A stretch of DNA of 64,000 bases. Source: Nectonema munidae (lineage: Eukaryota; Nematomorpha; Nectonematoida; Nectonematidae). Location: contig JAUIRK010001039.1 of NCBI GenBank assembly GCA_030549495.1, forward strand, positions 310,001 through 374,000, written 5' to 3'. Positions 11,851 through 26,250 of the stretch are shown here, piece by piece; within the stretch, counting starts at the first letter, position 1, and each line of letters opens with the position of its first letter. The notes under the pieces are model-generated. The model saw only the letters and a program-made list of their open reading frames with translations, searched no databases and was not told the origin of the DNA. Position numbers and translations under genes: made by a program.

Positions 11851-14849
11851 AAAATTTACTGAAATATTCACATATTTTGGGAATAAAAAAGTCTGTAAAT
11901 ACTTTTTTTCAAACTATGATTGTTTTTTCCAATGTGATTTTTGAATTGTTTGGGGAAAAATAGGTTAAAAAAGGTATAAAAACCAAACATACTTGGGCTC
12001 TCTATTTCAGAATCACTTTTATTAAAATCTTTGACCAAAGAATCAAGAACAGCCAGCTTAAATATGTACACAATTTGAATGAAGAAACCCATAAATTACT
12101 TATTGATTTAGAGAATGCTTGATTTCTTTTCGTAGAGCCACTCATTGGATCCATGAATGTGATTGCATTAGTAAGATAATGGGATAATTCCATTTATAGA
12201 GACTCCACTCACAAATATTCAAAATTTACTGAAATATTCACATATTTTGGGAATAAAAAAGTCTGTAAATACTTTTTTCAAGCTCTGATTGTTTTTCCAA
12301 TGTGATTTTTGAATTGTTTGGGGAAAAATAGGTTAAAAAAGGTATAAAAACCAAACATACTTGGGCTCTCTATTTCAGAATCACTTTTATTAAAATCTTT
12401 GACCAAAGAATCAAGAACAGCCAGCTTAAATATGTACACAATTTGAATGAAGAAACCAATAAATTACTTATTAATTTAGAGAATGCTTGATTTCTTTTCG
12501 TAGAGCCACTCATTGAATCCATGAATGTGATTGTATTAGTAAGATAATGGGATAATTCCATTTATTGAATCTCCACTCACAAATATTCAAAATTTACTGA
12601 AATATTCACATATTTTGGGAATAAAAAAGTCTGTAAATACTTTTTTCAAGCTCTGATTGTTTTTCCAATGTGATTTTTGAATTGTTTGGGGAAAAATAGG
12701 TTAAAAAAGGTATAAAAACCAAACATACTTGGGCTCTCTATTTCAGAATCACTTTTATTAAAATCTTTGACCAAAGAATCAAGAACAGCCAGCTTAAATA
12801 TGTACACAAATTGAATGAAGAAACCCATAAATTACTTATTGATTTAGAGAATGCTCGATTTCTTTATGCAAGAGCCACTCATTGGATCCATGAATGTGAT
12901 TGCATTAGTAAGATAATGGGATAATTCCATTTATAGAGACTCCACTCACAAATATTCAAAATTTACTGAAATATTCACATATTTTGGGAATAAAAAAGTC
13001 TGTAAATACTTTTTTCAAGCTCTGATTGTTTTTCCAATGTGATTTTTGAATTGTTTGGGGAAAAATAGGTTAAAAAAGGTATAAAAACCAAACATACTTG
13101 GGCTCTCTATTTCAGAATCACTTTTATTAAAATCTTTGACCAAAGAATCACGAACAGCCAGCTTAAATATGTACACAAATTGAATGAAGAAACCCATAAA
13201 TTACTTATTGATTTAGAGAATGCTTGATTTCTTTTCGTAGAGCCACTCATTGGATCCATGAATGTGATTGTATTAGTAAGATAATGGGATAATTCCATTT
13301 ATTGAATCTCCACTCACAAATATTCAAAATTTACTGAAATATTCACATATTTTGGGAATAAAAAAGTCTGTAAATACTTTTTTCAAGCTCTGATTGTTTT
13401 TCCAATGTGATTTTTGAATTGTTTGGGGAAAAATAGGTTAAAAAAGGTATAAAAACCAAACATACTTGGGCTCTCTATTTCAGAATCACTTTTATTAAAA
13501 TCTTTGACCAAAGAATCAAGAACAGCCAGCTTAAATATGTACACAAATTGAATGAAGAAACCCATAAATTACTTATTGATTTAGAGAATGCTTGATTTCT
13601 TTATGCAAGAGCCACTCATTGGATCCATGAATGTGATTGCATTAGTAAGATAATGGGATAATTCCATTTATAGAGACTCCACTCACAAATATTCAAAATT
13701 TACTGAAATTTTCACATATTTTGGGAATAAAAAAGTCTGTAAATACTTTTTTCAAGCTCTGATTGTTTTTCCAATGTGATTTTTGAATTGTTTAGGGAAA
13801 AATAGGTTAAAAAAGGTATAAAAACCAAACATACTTGGGCTCCCTATTTCAGAATCAATTTTATTAAAATCTTTGACCAAAGAATCAAGAACAGCTTAAA
13901 TATGTACACAATTTGAATGAAGAAACCCATAAATTACTTATTGATTTAGAGAATGCTTGATTTCTTTATGCAAGAGCCACTCATTGGATCCATGAATGTG
14001 ATTGCATTAGTAAGATAATGGGATAATTCCATTTATTGAGACTCCACTCACAAATATTCAAAATTTACTGAAATATTCACATATTTTGGGAATAAAAAAG
14101 TCTGTAAATACTTTTTTCAAGCTCTGATTGTTTTTCCAATGTGATTTTTGAATTGTTTGGGGAAAAATAGGTTAAAAAAAGGTATAAAAACCAAACATAC
14201 TTGGGCTCTCTATTTCAGAATCACTTTTATTAAAATCTTTGACCAAAGAATCAAGAACAGCTTAAATATGTACACAATTTGAATGAAGAAACCAATAAAT
14301 TACTTATTAATTTAGAGAATGCTTGATTTCTTTTCGTAGAGCCACTCATTGAATCCATGAATGTGATTGTATTAGTAAGATAATGGGATAATTCCATTTA
14401 TTGAATCTCCACTCACAAATATTCAAAATTTACTGAAATATTCACATATTTTGGGAATAAAAAAGTCTGTAAATACTTTTTTCAAGCTCTGATTGTTTTT
14501 CCAATGTGATTTTTGAATTGTTTGGGGAAAAATAGGTTAAAAAAGGTATAAAAACCAAACATACTTGGGCTCTCTATTTCAGAATCACTTTTATTAAAAT
14601 CTTTGACCAAAGAATCAAGAACAGCCAGCTTAAATATGTACACAAATTGAATGAAGAAACCCATAAATTACTTATTGATTTAGAGAATGCTTGATTTCTT
14701 TTCGTAGAGCCACTCATTGAATCCATGAATGTGATTGCATTAGTAAGATAATGGGATAATTCCATTTATTGAGACTCCACTCACAAATATTCAAAATTTA
14801 CTGAAATATTCACATATTTTGGGAATAAAAAAGTCTGTAAATACTTTTT

Positions 14850-16220
14850 TCAAGCTCTGATTGTTTTTCCAATGTGATTTTTGAATTGTTTGGGGAAAAA
14901 TAGGTTAAAAAAGGTATAAAAACCAAACATACTTGGGCTCTCTATTTCAGAATCACTTTTATTAAAATCTTTGACCAAAGAATCAAGAACAGCCAGCTTA
15001 AATATGTACACAATTTGAATGAAGAAACCCATAAATTACTTATTGATTTAGAGAATGCTTGATTTCTCTTTTCGTAGAGCCACTCATTGGATCCATGAAT
15101 GTGATTGCATTAGTAAGATAATGGGATAATTCCATTTATTGAGATCTCCACTCACAAATATTCAAAATTTACTGAAATATTCACATATTTTGGGAATAAA
15201 AAAGTCTGTAAATACTTTTTTCAAGCTCTGATTGTTTTTCCAATGTGATTTTTGAATTGTTTGGGGAAAAATAGGTTAAAAAAGGTATAAAAACCAAACA
15301 TACTTGGGCTCTCTATTTCAGAATCACTTTTATTAAAATCTTTGACCAAAGAATCAAGAACAGCCAGCTTAAATATGTACACAAATTGAATGAAGAAACC
15401 CATAAATTACTTATTGATTTAGAGAATGCTTGATTTCTTTATGCTAGAGCCACTCATTGGATCCATGAATGTGATTGCATTAGTAAGATAATGGGATAAT
15501 TCCATTTATTGAGACTCCACTCACAAATATTCAAAATTTACTGAAATATTCACATATTTTGGGAATAAAAAAGTCTGTAAATACTTTTTTCAAGCTCTGA
15601 TTGTTTTTCCAATGTGATTTTTGAATTGTTTGGGGAAAAATAGGTTAAAAAAGGTATAAAAACCAAACATACTTGGGCTCTCTATTTCAGAATCACTTTT
15701 ATTAAAATCTTTGACCAAAGAATCAAGAACAGCCAGCTTAAATATGTACACAATTTGAATGAAGAAACCCATAAATTACTTATTGATTTAGAGAATGCTT
15801 GATTTCTTTTTCGTAGAGCCACTCATTGGATCCATGAATGTGATTGCATTAGTAAGATAATGGGATAATTCCATTTATTGAGATCTCCACTCACAAATAT
15901 TCAAAATTTACTGAAATATTCACATATTTTGGGAATAAAAAAGTCTGTAAATACTTTTTTCAAGCTCTGATTGTTTTTCCAATGTGATTTTTGAATTGTT
16001 TGGGGAAAAATAGGTTAAAAAAGGTATAAAAACCAAACATACTTGGGCTCTCTATTTCAGAATCACTTTTATTAAAATCTTTGACCAAAGAATCAAGAAC
16101 AGCCAGCTTAAATATGTACACAAATTGAATGAAGAAACCCATAAATTACTTATTGATTTAGAGAATGCTTGATTTCTTTATGCTAGAGCCACTCATTGGA
16201 TCCATGAATGTGATTGCATT
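14850..16220 (+). repeat. Local dimeric higher-order repeat (~740 bp)
   Basis: Two kinds of monomer alternate twice. One has cacaatttg, is followed by a ...ttcgtagagcc linker and then gagatctccactc. The other has cacaaattg, is followed by tttatgctagagcc and then gagactccactc. Equivalent points recur at 739-740 bp, twice the monomer length. Confidence 0.75.
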
Positions 16221-19200
16221 AGTAAGATAATGGGATAATTCCATTTATTGAGACTCCACTCACAAATATTCAAAATTTACTGAAATATTCACATATTTTG
16301 GGAATAAAAAAGTCTGTAAATACTTTTTTCAAGCTCTGATTGTTTTTCCAATGTGATTTTTGAATTGTTTGGGGAAAAATAGGTTAAAAAAAAGGTATAA
16401 AAAACCAAACATACTTGGGCTCCCTATTTCAGAATCACTTTTATTAAAATCTTTGACCAAAGAATCAAGAACAGCCAGCTTAAATATGTACACAAATTGA
16501 ATGAAGAAACCCATAAATTACTTATTGATTTAGAGAATGCTTGATTTCTTTTCGTAGAGCCACTCATTGGATCCATGAATGTGATTGCATTAGTAAGATA
16601 ATGGGATAATTCCATTTATTGAGATCTCCACTCACAAATATTCAAAATTTACTGAAATATTCACATATTTTGGGAATAAAAAAGTCTGTAAATACTTTTT
16701 TTCAAACTATGATTGTTTTTTCCAATGTGATTTTTGAATTGTTTGGGGAAAAATAGGTTAAAAAAGGTATAAAAACCAAACATACTTGGGCTCTCTATTT
16801 CAGAATCACTTTTATTAAAATCTTTGACCAAAGAATCAAGAACAGCCAGCTTAAATATGTACACAAATTGAATGAAGAAACCCATAAATTACTTATTGAT
16901 TTAGAGAATGCTTGATTTCTTTATGCAAGAGCCACTCATTGGATCCATGAATGTGATTGCATTAGTAAGATAATGGGATAATTCCATTTATAGAGACTCC
17001 ACTCACAAATATTCAAAATTTACTGAAATTTTCACATATTTTGGGAATAAAAAAGTCTGTAAATACTTTTTTCAAGCTCTGATTGTTTTTCCAATGTGAT
17101 TTTTGAATTGTTTGGGGAAAAATAGGTTAAAAAAGGTATAAAAACCAAACATACTTGGGCTCTCTATTTCAGAATCACTTTTATTAAAATCTTTGACCAA
17201 AGAATCAAGAACAGCCAGCTTAAATATGTACACAAATTGAATGAAGAAACCCATAAATTACTTATTGATTTAGAGAATGCTTGATTTCTTTATCGTAGAG
17301 CCACTCATTGGATCCATGAATATGATTGCATTAGTAAGATAATGGAATAATTCCATTTATTGAGACTCCACTCACAAATATTAAAATTTACTGAAATATT
17401 CACATATTTTGGAAATAAAAATGTCTGTAAATACTTTTTTTCAAGCTCTGATTGTTTTTCCAATGTGATTTTTGAATTGTTTGGGGAAAAATAGGTTAAA
17501 AAAAGGTATAAAAACCAAACATACTTGGGCTCTCTATTTCAGAATCACTTTTATTAAAATCTTTGACCAAAGAATCAAGAACAGCTTAAATATGTACACA
17601 ATTTGAATGAAGAAACCAATAAATTACTTATTGATTTAGAGAATGCTTGATTTCTTATCGTAGAACGACTCATTGGATCCATGAATGTGATTGCATTAGT
17701 AAGATAATGGAATAATTCCATTTATTGAATCTCCACTCACAAATATTCAAAATTTACTGAAATATTCACATATTTTGGGAATAAAAAAGTCTGTAAATAC
17801 TTTTTTCAAGCTCTGATTGTTTTTCCAATGTGATTTTTGAATTGTTTGGGGAAAAATAGGTTAAAAAAAGGTATAAAAACCAAACATACTTGGGCTCTCT
17901 ATTTCAGAATCACTTTTATTAAAATCTTTGACCAAAGAATCAAGAACAGCCAGCTTAAATATGTACACAAATTGAATGAAGAAACCCATAAATTACTTAT
18001 TGATTTAGAGAATGCTTGATTTCTTTATGCAAGAGCCACTCATTGGATCCATGAATGTGATTGCATTAGTAAGATAATGGGATAATTCCATTTATTGAAT
18101 CTCCACTCACAAATATTCAAAATTTACTGAAATATTCACATATTTTGGGAATAAAAAAGTCTGTAAATACTTTTTTCAAGCTCTGATTGGTTTTCCAATG
18201 TGATTTTTGAATTGTTTGGGGAAAAATAGGTTAAAAAAGGTATAAAAACCAAACATACTTGGGCTCTCTATTTCAGAATCACTTTTATTAAAATCTTTGA
18301 CCAAAGAATCAAGAACAGCCAGCTTAAATATGTACACAAATTGAATGAAGAAACCCATAAATTACTTATTGATTTAGAGAATGCTTGATTTCTTTTCGTA
18401 GAACGACTCATTGGATCCATGAATGTGATTGCATTAGTAAGATAATGGGATAATTCCATTTATTGAGACTCCACTCACAAATATTCAAAATTTACTGAAA
18501 TATTCACATATTTTGGGAATAAAAAAGTCTGTAAATACTTTTTTCAAGCTCTGATTGTTTTTCCAATGTGATTTTTGAATTGTTTGGGGAAAAATAGGTT
18601 AAAAAAGGTATAAAAACCAAACATACTTGGGCTCTCTATTTCAGAATCACTTTTATTAAAATCTTTGACCAAAGAATCAAGAACAGCCAGCTTAAATATG
18701 TACACAAATTGAATGAAGAAACCCATAAATTACTTATTGATTTAGAGAATGCTTGATTTCTCTTTTGTAGAGCCACTCATTGGATCCATGAATGTGATTG
18801 CATTAGTAAGATAATGGGATAATTCCATTTATTGAGACTCCACTCACAAATATTCAAAATTTACTGAAATATTCACATATTTTGGGAATAAAAAAGTCTG
18901 TAAATACTTTTTTCAAGCTCTGATTGTTTTTCCAATGTGATTTTTGAATTGTTTGGGGAAAAATAGGTTAAAAAAGGTATAAAAACCAAACATACTTGGG
19001 CTCTCTATTTCAGAATCACTTTTATTAAAATCTTTGACCAAAGAATCAAGAACAGCCAGCTTAAATATGTACACAATTTGAATGAAGAAACCCATAAATT
19101 ACTTATTGATTTAGAGAATGCTTGATTTCTTTTTGTAGAGCCACTCATTGGATCCATGAATGTGATTGCATTAGTAAGATAATGGGATAATTCCATTTAT

Positions 19201-22200
19201 TGAGACTCCACTCACAAATATTCAAAATTTACTGAAATATTCACATATTTTGGGAATAAAAAAGTCTGTAAATACTTTTTTCAAGCTCTGATTGTTTTTC
19301 CAATGTGATTTTTGAATTGTTTGGGGAAAAATAGGTTAAAAAAGGTATAAAAACCAAACATACTTGGGCTCTCTATTTCAGAATCACTTTTATTAAAATC
19401 TTTGACCAAAGAATCAAGAACAGCCAGCTTAAATATGTACACAAATTGAATGAAGAAACCCATAAATTACTTATTGATTTAGAGAATGCTTGATTTCTTT
19501 TTGTAGAGCCACTCATTGGATCCATGAATGTGATTGCATTAGTAAGATAATGGGATAATTCCATTTATTGAGACTCCACTCACAAATATTCAAAATTTAC
19601 TGAAATATTCACATATTTTGGGAATAAAAAAGTCTGTAAATACTTTTTTCAAGCTCTGATTGTTTTTCCAATGTGATTTTTGAATTGTTTGGGGAAAAAT
19701 AGGTTAAAAAAGGTATAAAAACCAAACATACTTGGGCTCTCTATTTCAGAATCACTTTTATTAAAATCTTTGACCAAAGAATCAAGAACAGCCAGCTTAA
19801 ATATGTACACAAATTGAATGAAGAAACCCATAAATTACTTATTGATTTAGAGAATGCTTGATTTCTTTTTGTAGAGCCACTCATTGGATCCATGAATGTG
19901 ATTGCATTAGTAAGATAATGGGATAATTCCATTTATTGAGACTCCACTCACAAATATTCAAAATTTACTGAAATATTCACATATTTTGGGAATAAAAAAG
20001 TCTGTAAATACTTTTTTCAAGCTCTGATTGTTTTTCCAATGTGATTTTTGAATTGTTTGGGGAAAAATAGGTTAAAAAAGGTATAAAAACCAAACATACT
20101 TGGGCTCTCTATTTCAGAATCACTTTTATTAAAATCTTTGACCAAAGAATCAAGAACAGCCAGCTTAAATATGTACACAAATTGAATGAAGAAACCCATA
20201 AATTACTTATTGATTTAGAGAATGCTTGATTTCTTTTTGTAGAGCCACTCATTGGATCCATGAATGTGATTGCATTAGTAAGATAATGGGATAATTCCAT
20301 TTATTGAGACTCCACTCACAAATATTCAAAATTTACTGAAATATTCACATATTTTGGGAATAAAAAAGTCTGTAAATACTTTTTTCAAGCTCTGATTGTT
20401 TTTCCAATGTGATTTTTGAATTGTTTGGGGAAAAATAGGTTAAAAAAGGTATAAAAACCAAACATACTTGGGCTCTCTATTTCAGAATCACTTTTATTAA
20501 AATCTTTGACCAAAGAATCAAGAACAGCCAGCTTAAATATGTACACAATTTGAATGAAGAAACCCATAAATTACTTATTGATTTAGAGAATGCTTGATTT
20601 CTTTTTGTAGAGCCACTCATTGGATCCATGAATGTGATTGCATTAGTAAGATAATGGGATAATTCCATTTATTGAGACTCCACTCACAAATATTCAAAAT
20701 TTACTGAAATTTTCACATATTTTGGGAATAAAAAAGTCTGTAAATACTTTTTTCAAGCTCTGATTGTTTTTCCAATGTGATTTTTGAATTGTTTGGGGAA
20801 AAATAGGTTAAAAAAGGTATAAAAACCAAACATACTTGGGCTCTCTATTTCAGAATCACTTTTATTAAAATCTTTGACCAAAGAATCAAGAACAGCCAGC
20901 TTAAATATGTACACAAATTGAATGAAGAAACCCATAAATTACTTATTGATTTAGAGAATGCTTGATTTCTTTTTGTAGAGCCACTCATCCATGAATGTGA
21001 TTCATTAGTAAGATAATGGGATAATTCCATTTATTGAGACTCCACTCACAAATATTCAAAATTTACTGAAATATTCACATATTTTGGGAATAAAAAAGTC
21101 TGTAAATACTTTTTTTCAAACTATGATTGTTTTTTCCAATGTGATTTTTGAATTGTTTGGGGAAAAATAGGTTAAAAAAAGGTATAAAAACCAAACATAC
21201 TTGGGCTCTCTATTTCAGAATCACTTTTATTAAAATCTTTGACCAAAGAATCAAGAACAGCCAGTTTAAATATGTACACAAATTGAATGAAGAAACGCAT
21301 AAATTACTTATTGATTTAGAGAATGCTTGATTTCTTTTTGTAGAGCCACTCATTGGATCCATGAATGTGATTGCATTAGTAAGATAATGGGATAATTCCA
21401 TTTATTGAGACTCCACTCACAAATATTCAAAATTTACTGAAATATTCACATATTTTGGGAATAAAAAAGTCTGTAAATACTTTTTTTCAAACTCTGATTC
21501 TTTTTCCAATGTGATTTTTGAATTGTTTGGGGAAAAATAGGTTAAAAAAGGTATAAAAACCAAACATACTTGGGCTCTCTATTTCAGAATCACTTTTATT
21601 AAAATCTTTGACCAAAGAATCAAGAACAGCCAGCTTAAATATGTACACAAATTGAATGAAGAAACCCATAAATTACTTATTGATTTAGAGAATGCTTGAT
21701 TTCTTTTTGTAGAGCCACTCATTGGATCCATGAATGTGATTGCATTAGTAAGATAATGGGATAATTCCATTTATTGAGACTCCACTCACAAATATTCAAA
21801 ATTTACTGAAATATTCACATATTTTGGGAATAAAAAAGTCTGTAAATACTTTTTTCAAGCTCTGATTGTTTTTCCAATGTGATTTTTGAATTGTTTGGGG
21901 AAAAATAGGTTAAAAAAGGTATAAAAACCAAACATACTTGGGCTCTCTATTTCAGAATCACTTTTATTAAAATCTTTGACCAAAGAATCACGAACAGCCA
22001 GCTTAAATATGAACACAAATTGAATGAAGAAACCCATAAATTACTTATTGATTTAGAGAATGCTTGATTTATTATCGTAGAACGACTCATTGGATCCATG
22101 AATGTGATTGCATTAGTAAGATAATGGAATAATTCCATTTATTGAATCACCACTCACAAATATTCAAAATTTACTTAAATTTTCACATATTTTGGGAATA

Positions 22201-25200
22201 AAAAAGTCTGTAAATACTTTTTTCAAGCTCTGATTGTTTTTCCAATGTGATTTTTGAATTGTTTGGGGAAAAATAGGTTAAAAAAGGTATAAAAACCAAA
22301 CATACTTGGGCTCTCTATTTCAGAATCACTTTTATTAAAATCTTTGACCAAAGAATCAAGAACAGCCAGCTTAAATATGTACACAAATTGAATGAAGAAA
22401 CCCATAAATTACTTATTGATTTAGAGAATGCTTGATTTCTTTTTGTAGAGCCACTCATTGGATCCATGAATGTGATTGCATTAGTAAGATAATGGGATAA
22501 TTCCATTTATAGAGACTCCACTCACAAATATTCAAAATTTACTGAAATTTTCACATATTTTGGGAATAAAAAAGTCTGTAAATACTTTTTTCAAGCTCTG
22601 ATTGTTTTTCCAATGTGATTTTTGAATTGTTTGGGGAAAAATAGGTTAAAAAAGGTATAAAAACCAAACATACTTGGGCTCTCTATTTCAGAATCACTTT
22701 TATTAAAATCTTTGACCAAAGAATCAAGAACAGCCAGCTTAAATATGTACACAAATTGAATGAAGAAACCCATAAATTACTTATTGATTTAGAGAATGCT
22801 TGATTTCTTTTTGTAGAGCCACTCATTGGATCCATGAATGTGATTGCATTAGTAAGATAATGGGATAATTCCATTTATAGAGACTCCACTCACAAATATT
22901 CAAAATTTACTGAAATTTTCACATATTTTGGGAATAAAAAAGTCTGTAAATACTTTTTTCAAGCTCTGATTGTTTTTCCAATGTGATTTTTGAATTGTTT
23001 GGGGAAAAATAGGTTAAAAAAGGTATAAAAACCAAACATACTTGGGCTCTCTATTTCAGAATCACTTTTATTAAAATCTTTGACCAAAGAATCAAGAACA
23101 GCCAGCTTAAATATGTACACAAATTGAATGAAGAAACCCATAAATTACTTATTGATTTAGAGAATGCTTGATTTCTTTTTGTAGAGCCACTCATTGGATC
23201 CATGAATGTGATTGCATTAGTAAGATAATGGGATAATTCCATTTATTGAGACTCCACTCACAAATATTCAAAATTTACTGAAATATTCACATATTTTGGG
23301 AATAAAAAAGTCTGTAAATACTTTTTTCAAGCTCTGATTGTTTTTCCAATGTGATTTTTGAATTGTTTGGGGAAAAATAGGTTAAAAAAGGTATAAAAAC
23401 CAAACATACTTGGGCTCTCTATTTCAGAATCACTTTTATTAAAATCTTTGACCAAAGAATCAAGAACAGCTTAAATATGTACACAATTGGAATGAAGAAA
23501 CCCATAAATTACTTATTGATTTAGAGAATGCTTGATTTCTTTTTGTAGAGCCACTCATTGGATCCATGAATGTGATTGCATTAGTAAGATAATGGGATAA
23601 TTCCATTTATAGAGACTCCACTCACAAATATTCAAAATTTACTGAAATTTTCACATATTTTGGAAATAAAAATGTCTGTAAATACTTTTTTCAAGCTCTG
23701 ATTGTTTTTCCAATGTGATTTTTGAATTGTTTGGGGAAAAATAGGTTAAAAAAGGTATAAAAACCAAACATACTTGGGCTCTCTATTTCAGAATCACTTT
23801 TATTAAAATCTTTGACCAAAGAATCACGAACAGCCAGCTTAAATATGTACACAAATTGAATGAAGAAACCCATAAATTACTTATTGATTTAGAGAATGCT
23901 TGATTTCTTTTTGTAGAGCCACTCATTGGATCCATGAATGTGATTGCATTAGTAAGATAATGGGATAATTCCATTTATAGAGACTCCACTCACAAATATT
24001 CAAAATTTACTGAAATTTTCACATATTTTGGGAATAAAAAAGTCTGTAAATACTTTTTTTCAAACTATGATTGTTTTTTCCAATGTGATTTTTGAATTGT
24101 TTGGGGAAAAATAGGTTAAAAAAGGTATAAAAACCAAACATACTTGGGCTCTCTATTTCAGAATCACTTTTATTAAAATCTTTGACCAAAGAATCAAGAA
24201 CAGCCAGCTTAAATATGTACACAAATTGAATGAAGAAACCCATAAATTACTTATTGATTTAGAGAATGCTTGATTTCTTTTTGTAGAGCCACTCATTGGA
24301 TCCATGAATGTGATTGCATTAGTAAGATAATGGAATAATTCCATTTATTGAGACTCCACTCACAAATATTAAAATTTACTGAAATATTCACATATTTTGG
24401 AAATAAAAATGTCTGTAAATACTTTTTTCAAGCTCTGATTGTTTTTCCAATGTGATTTTTGAATTGTTTGGGGAAAAATAGGTTAAAAAAGGTATAAAAA
24501 CCAAACATACTTGGGCTCTCTATTTCAGAATCACTTTTATTAAAATCTTTGACCAAAGAATCAAGAACAGCCAGCTTAAATATGTACACAAATTGAATGA
24601 AGAAACCCATAAATTACTTATTGATTTAGAGAATGCTTGATTTCTTTTTGTAGAGCCACTCATTGGATCCATGAATGTGATTGCATTAGTAAGATAATGG
24701 GATAATTCCATTTATTGAGACTCCACTCACAAATATTAAAATTTACTGAAATATTCACATATTTTGGAAATAAAAATGTCTGTAAATACTTTTTTCAAGC
24801 TCTGATTGTTTTTCCAATGTGATTTTTGAATTGTTTGGGGAAAAATAGGTTAAAAAAGGTATAAAAACCAAACATACTTGGGCTCTCTATTTCAGAATCA
24901 CTTTTATTAAAATCTTTGACCAAAGAATCAAGAACAGCCAGCTTAAATATGTACACAAATTGAATGAAGAAACCCATAAATTACTTATTGATTTAGAGAA
25001 TGCTTGATTTCTTTTTGTAGAGCCACTCATTGGATCCATGAATGTGATTGCATTAGTAAGATAATGGGATAATTCCATTTATTGAGACTCCACTCACAAA
25101 TATTCAAAATTTACTGAAATATTCACATATTTTGGGAATAAAAAAGTCTGTAAATACTTTTTTCAAGCTCTGATTGTTTTTCCAATGTGATTTTTGAATT

Positions 25201-25819
25201 GTTTGGGGAAAAATAGGTTAAAAAAGGTATAAAAACCAAACATACTTGGGCTCTCTATTTCAGAATCACTTTTATTAAAATCTTTGACCAAAGAATCAAG
25301 AACAGCCAGCTTAAATATGTACACAAATTGAATGAAGAAACCCATAAATTACTTATTGATTTAGAGAATGCTTGATTTCTTTTTGTAGAGCCACTCATTG
25401 GATCCATGAATGTGATTGCATTAGTAAGATAATGGGATAATTCCATTTATTGAGACTCCACTCACAAATATTCAAAATTTACTGAAATATTCACATATTT
25501 TGGGAATAAAAAATGTCTGTAAATACTTTTTTCAAGCTCTGATTGTTTTTCCAATGTGATTTTTGAATTGTTTGGGGAAAAATAGGTTAAAAAAGGTATA
25601 AAAACCAAACATACTTGGGCTCTCTATTTCAGAATCACTTTTATTAAAATCTTTGACCAAAGAATCAAGAACAGCCAGCTTAAATATGTACACAAATTGA
25701 ATGAAGAAACCCATAAATTACTTATTGATTTAGAGAATGCTTGATTTCTTTTTGTAGAGCCACTCATTGGATCCATGAATGTGATTGCATTAGTAAGATA
25801 ATGGGATAATTCCATTTAT

Positions 25820-26250
25820 TGAGACACCACTCACAAATATTCACATATTTTGGGAATAAAAAAGTCTGTAAATACTTTTTTTCAAGCTCTGATTGTTTTT
25901 CCAATGTGATTTTTGAATTGTTTGGGGAAAAATAGGTTAAAAAAGGTATAAAAACCAAACATACTTGGGCTCTCTATTTCAGAATCACTTTTATTAAAAT
26001 CTTTGACCAAAGAATCAAGAACAGCCAGCTTAAATATGTACACAAATTGAATGAAGAAACCCATAAATTACTTATTGATTTAGAGAATGCTTGATTTCTT
26101 TTTGTAGAGCCACTCATTGGATCCATGAATGTGATTGCATTAGTAAGATAATGGGATAATTCCATTTATTGAGACACCACTCACAAATATTCACATATTT
26201 TGGGAATAAAAAAGTCTGTAAATACTTTTTTTCAAACTATGATTGTTTTT
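25820..26250 (+). repeat. Two neighbouring 350-bp deletion monomers
   Basis: At about 25825 and again at about 26175 the unit reads gagacaccactcacaaatat followed directly by tcacatattttggg, missing the usual caaaatttactgaaatat stretch. Both share the rare gagacacc base, so one is very likely a copy of the other. Confidence 0.8.
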
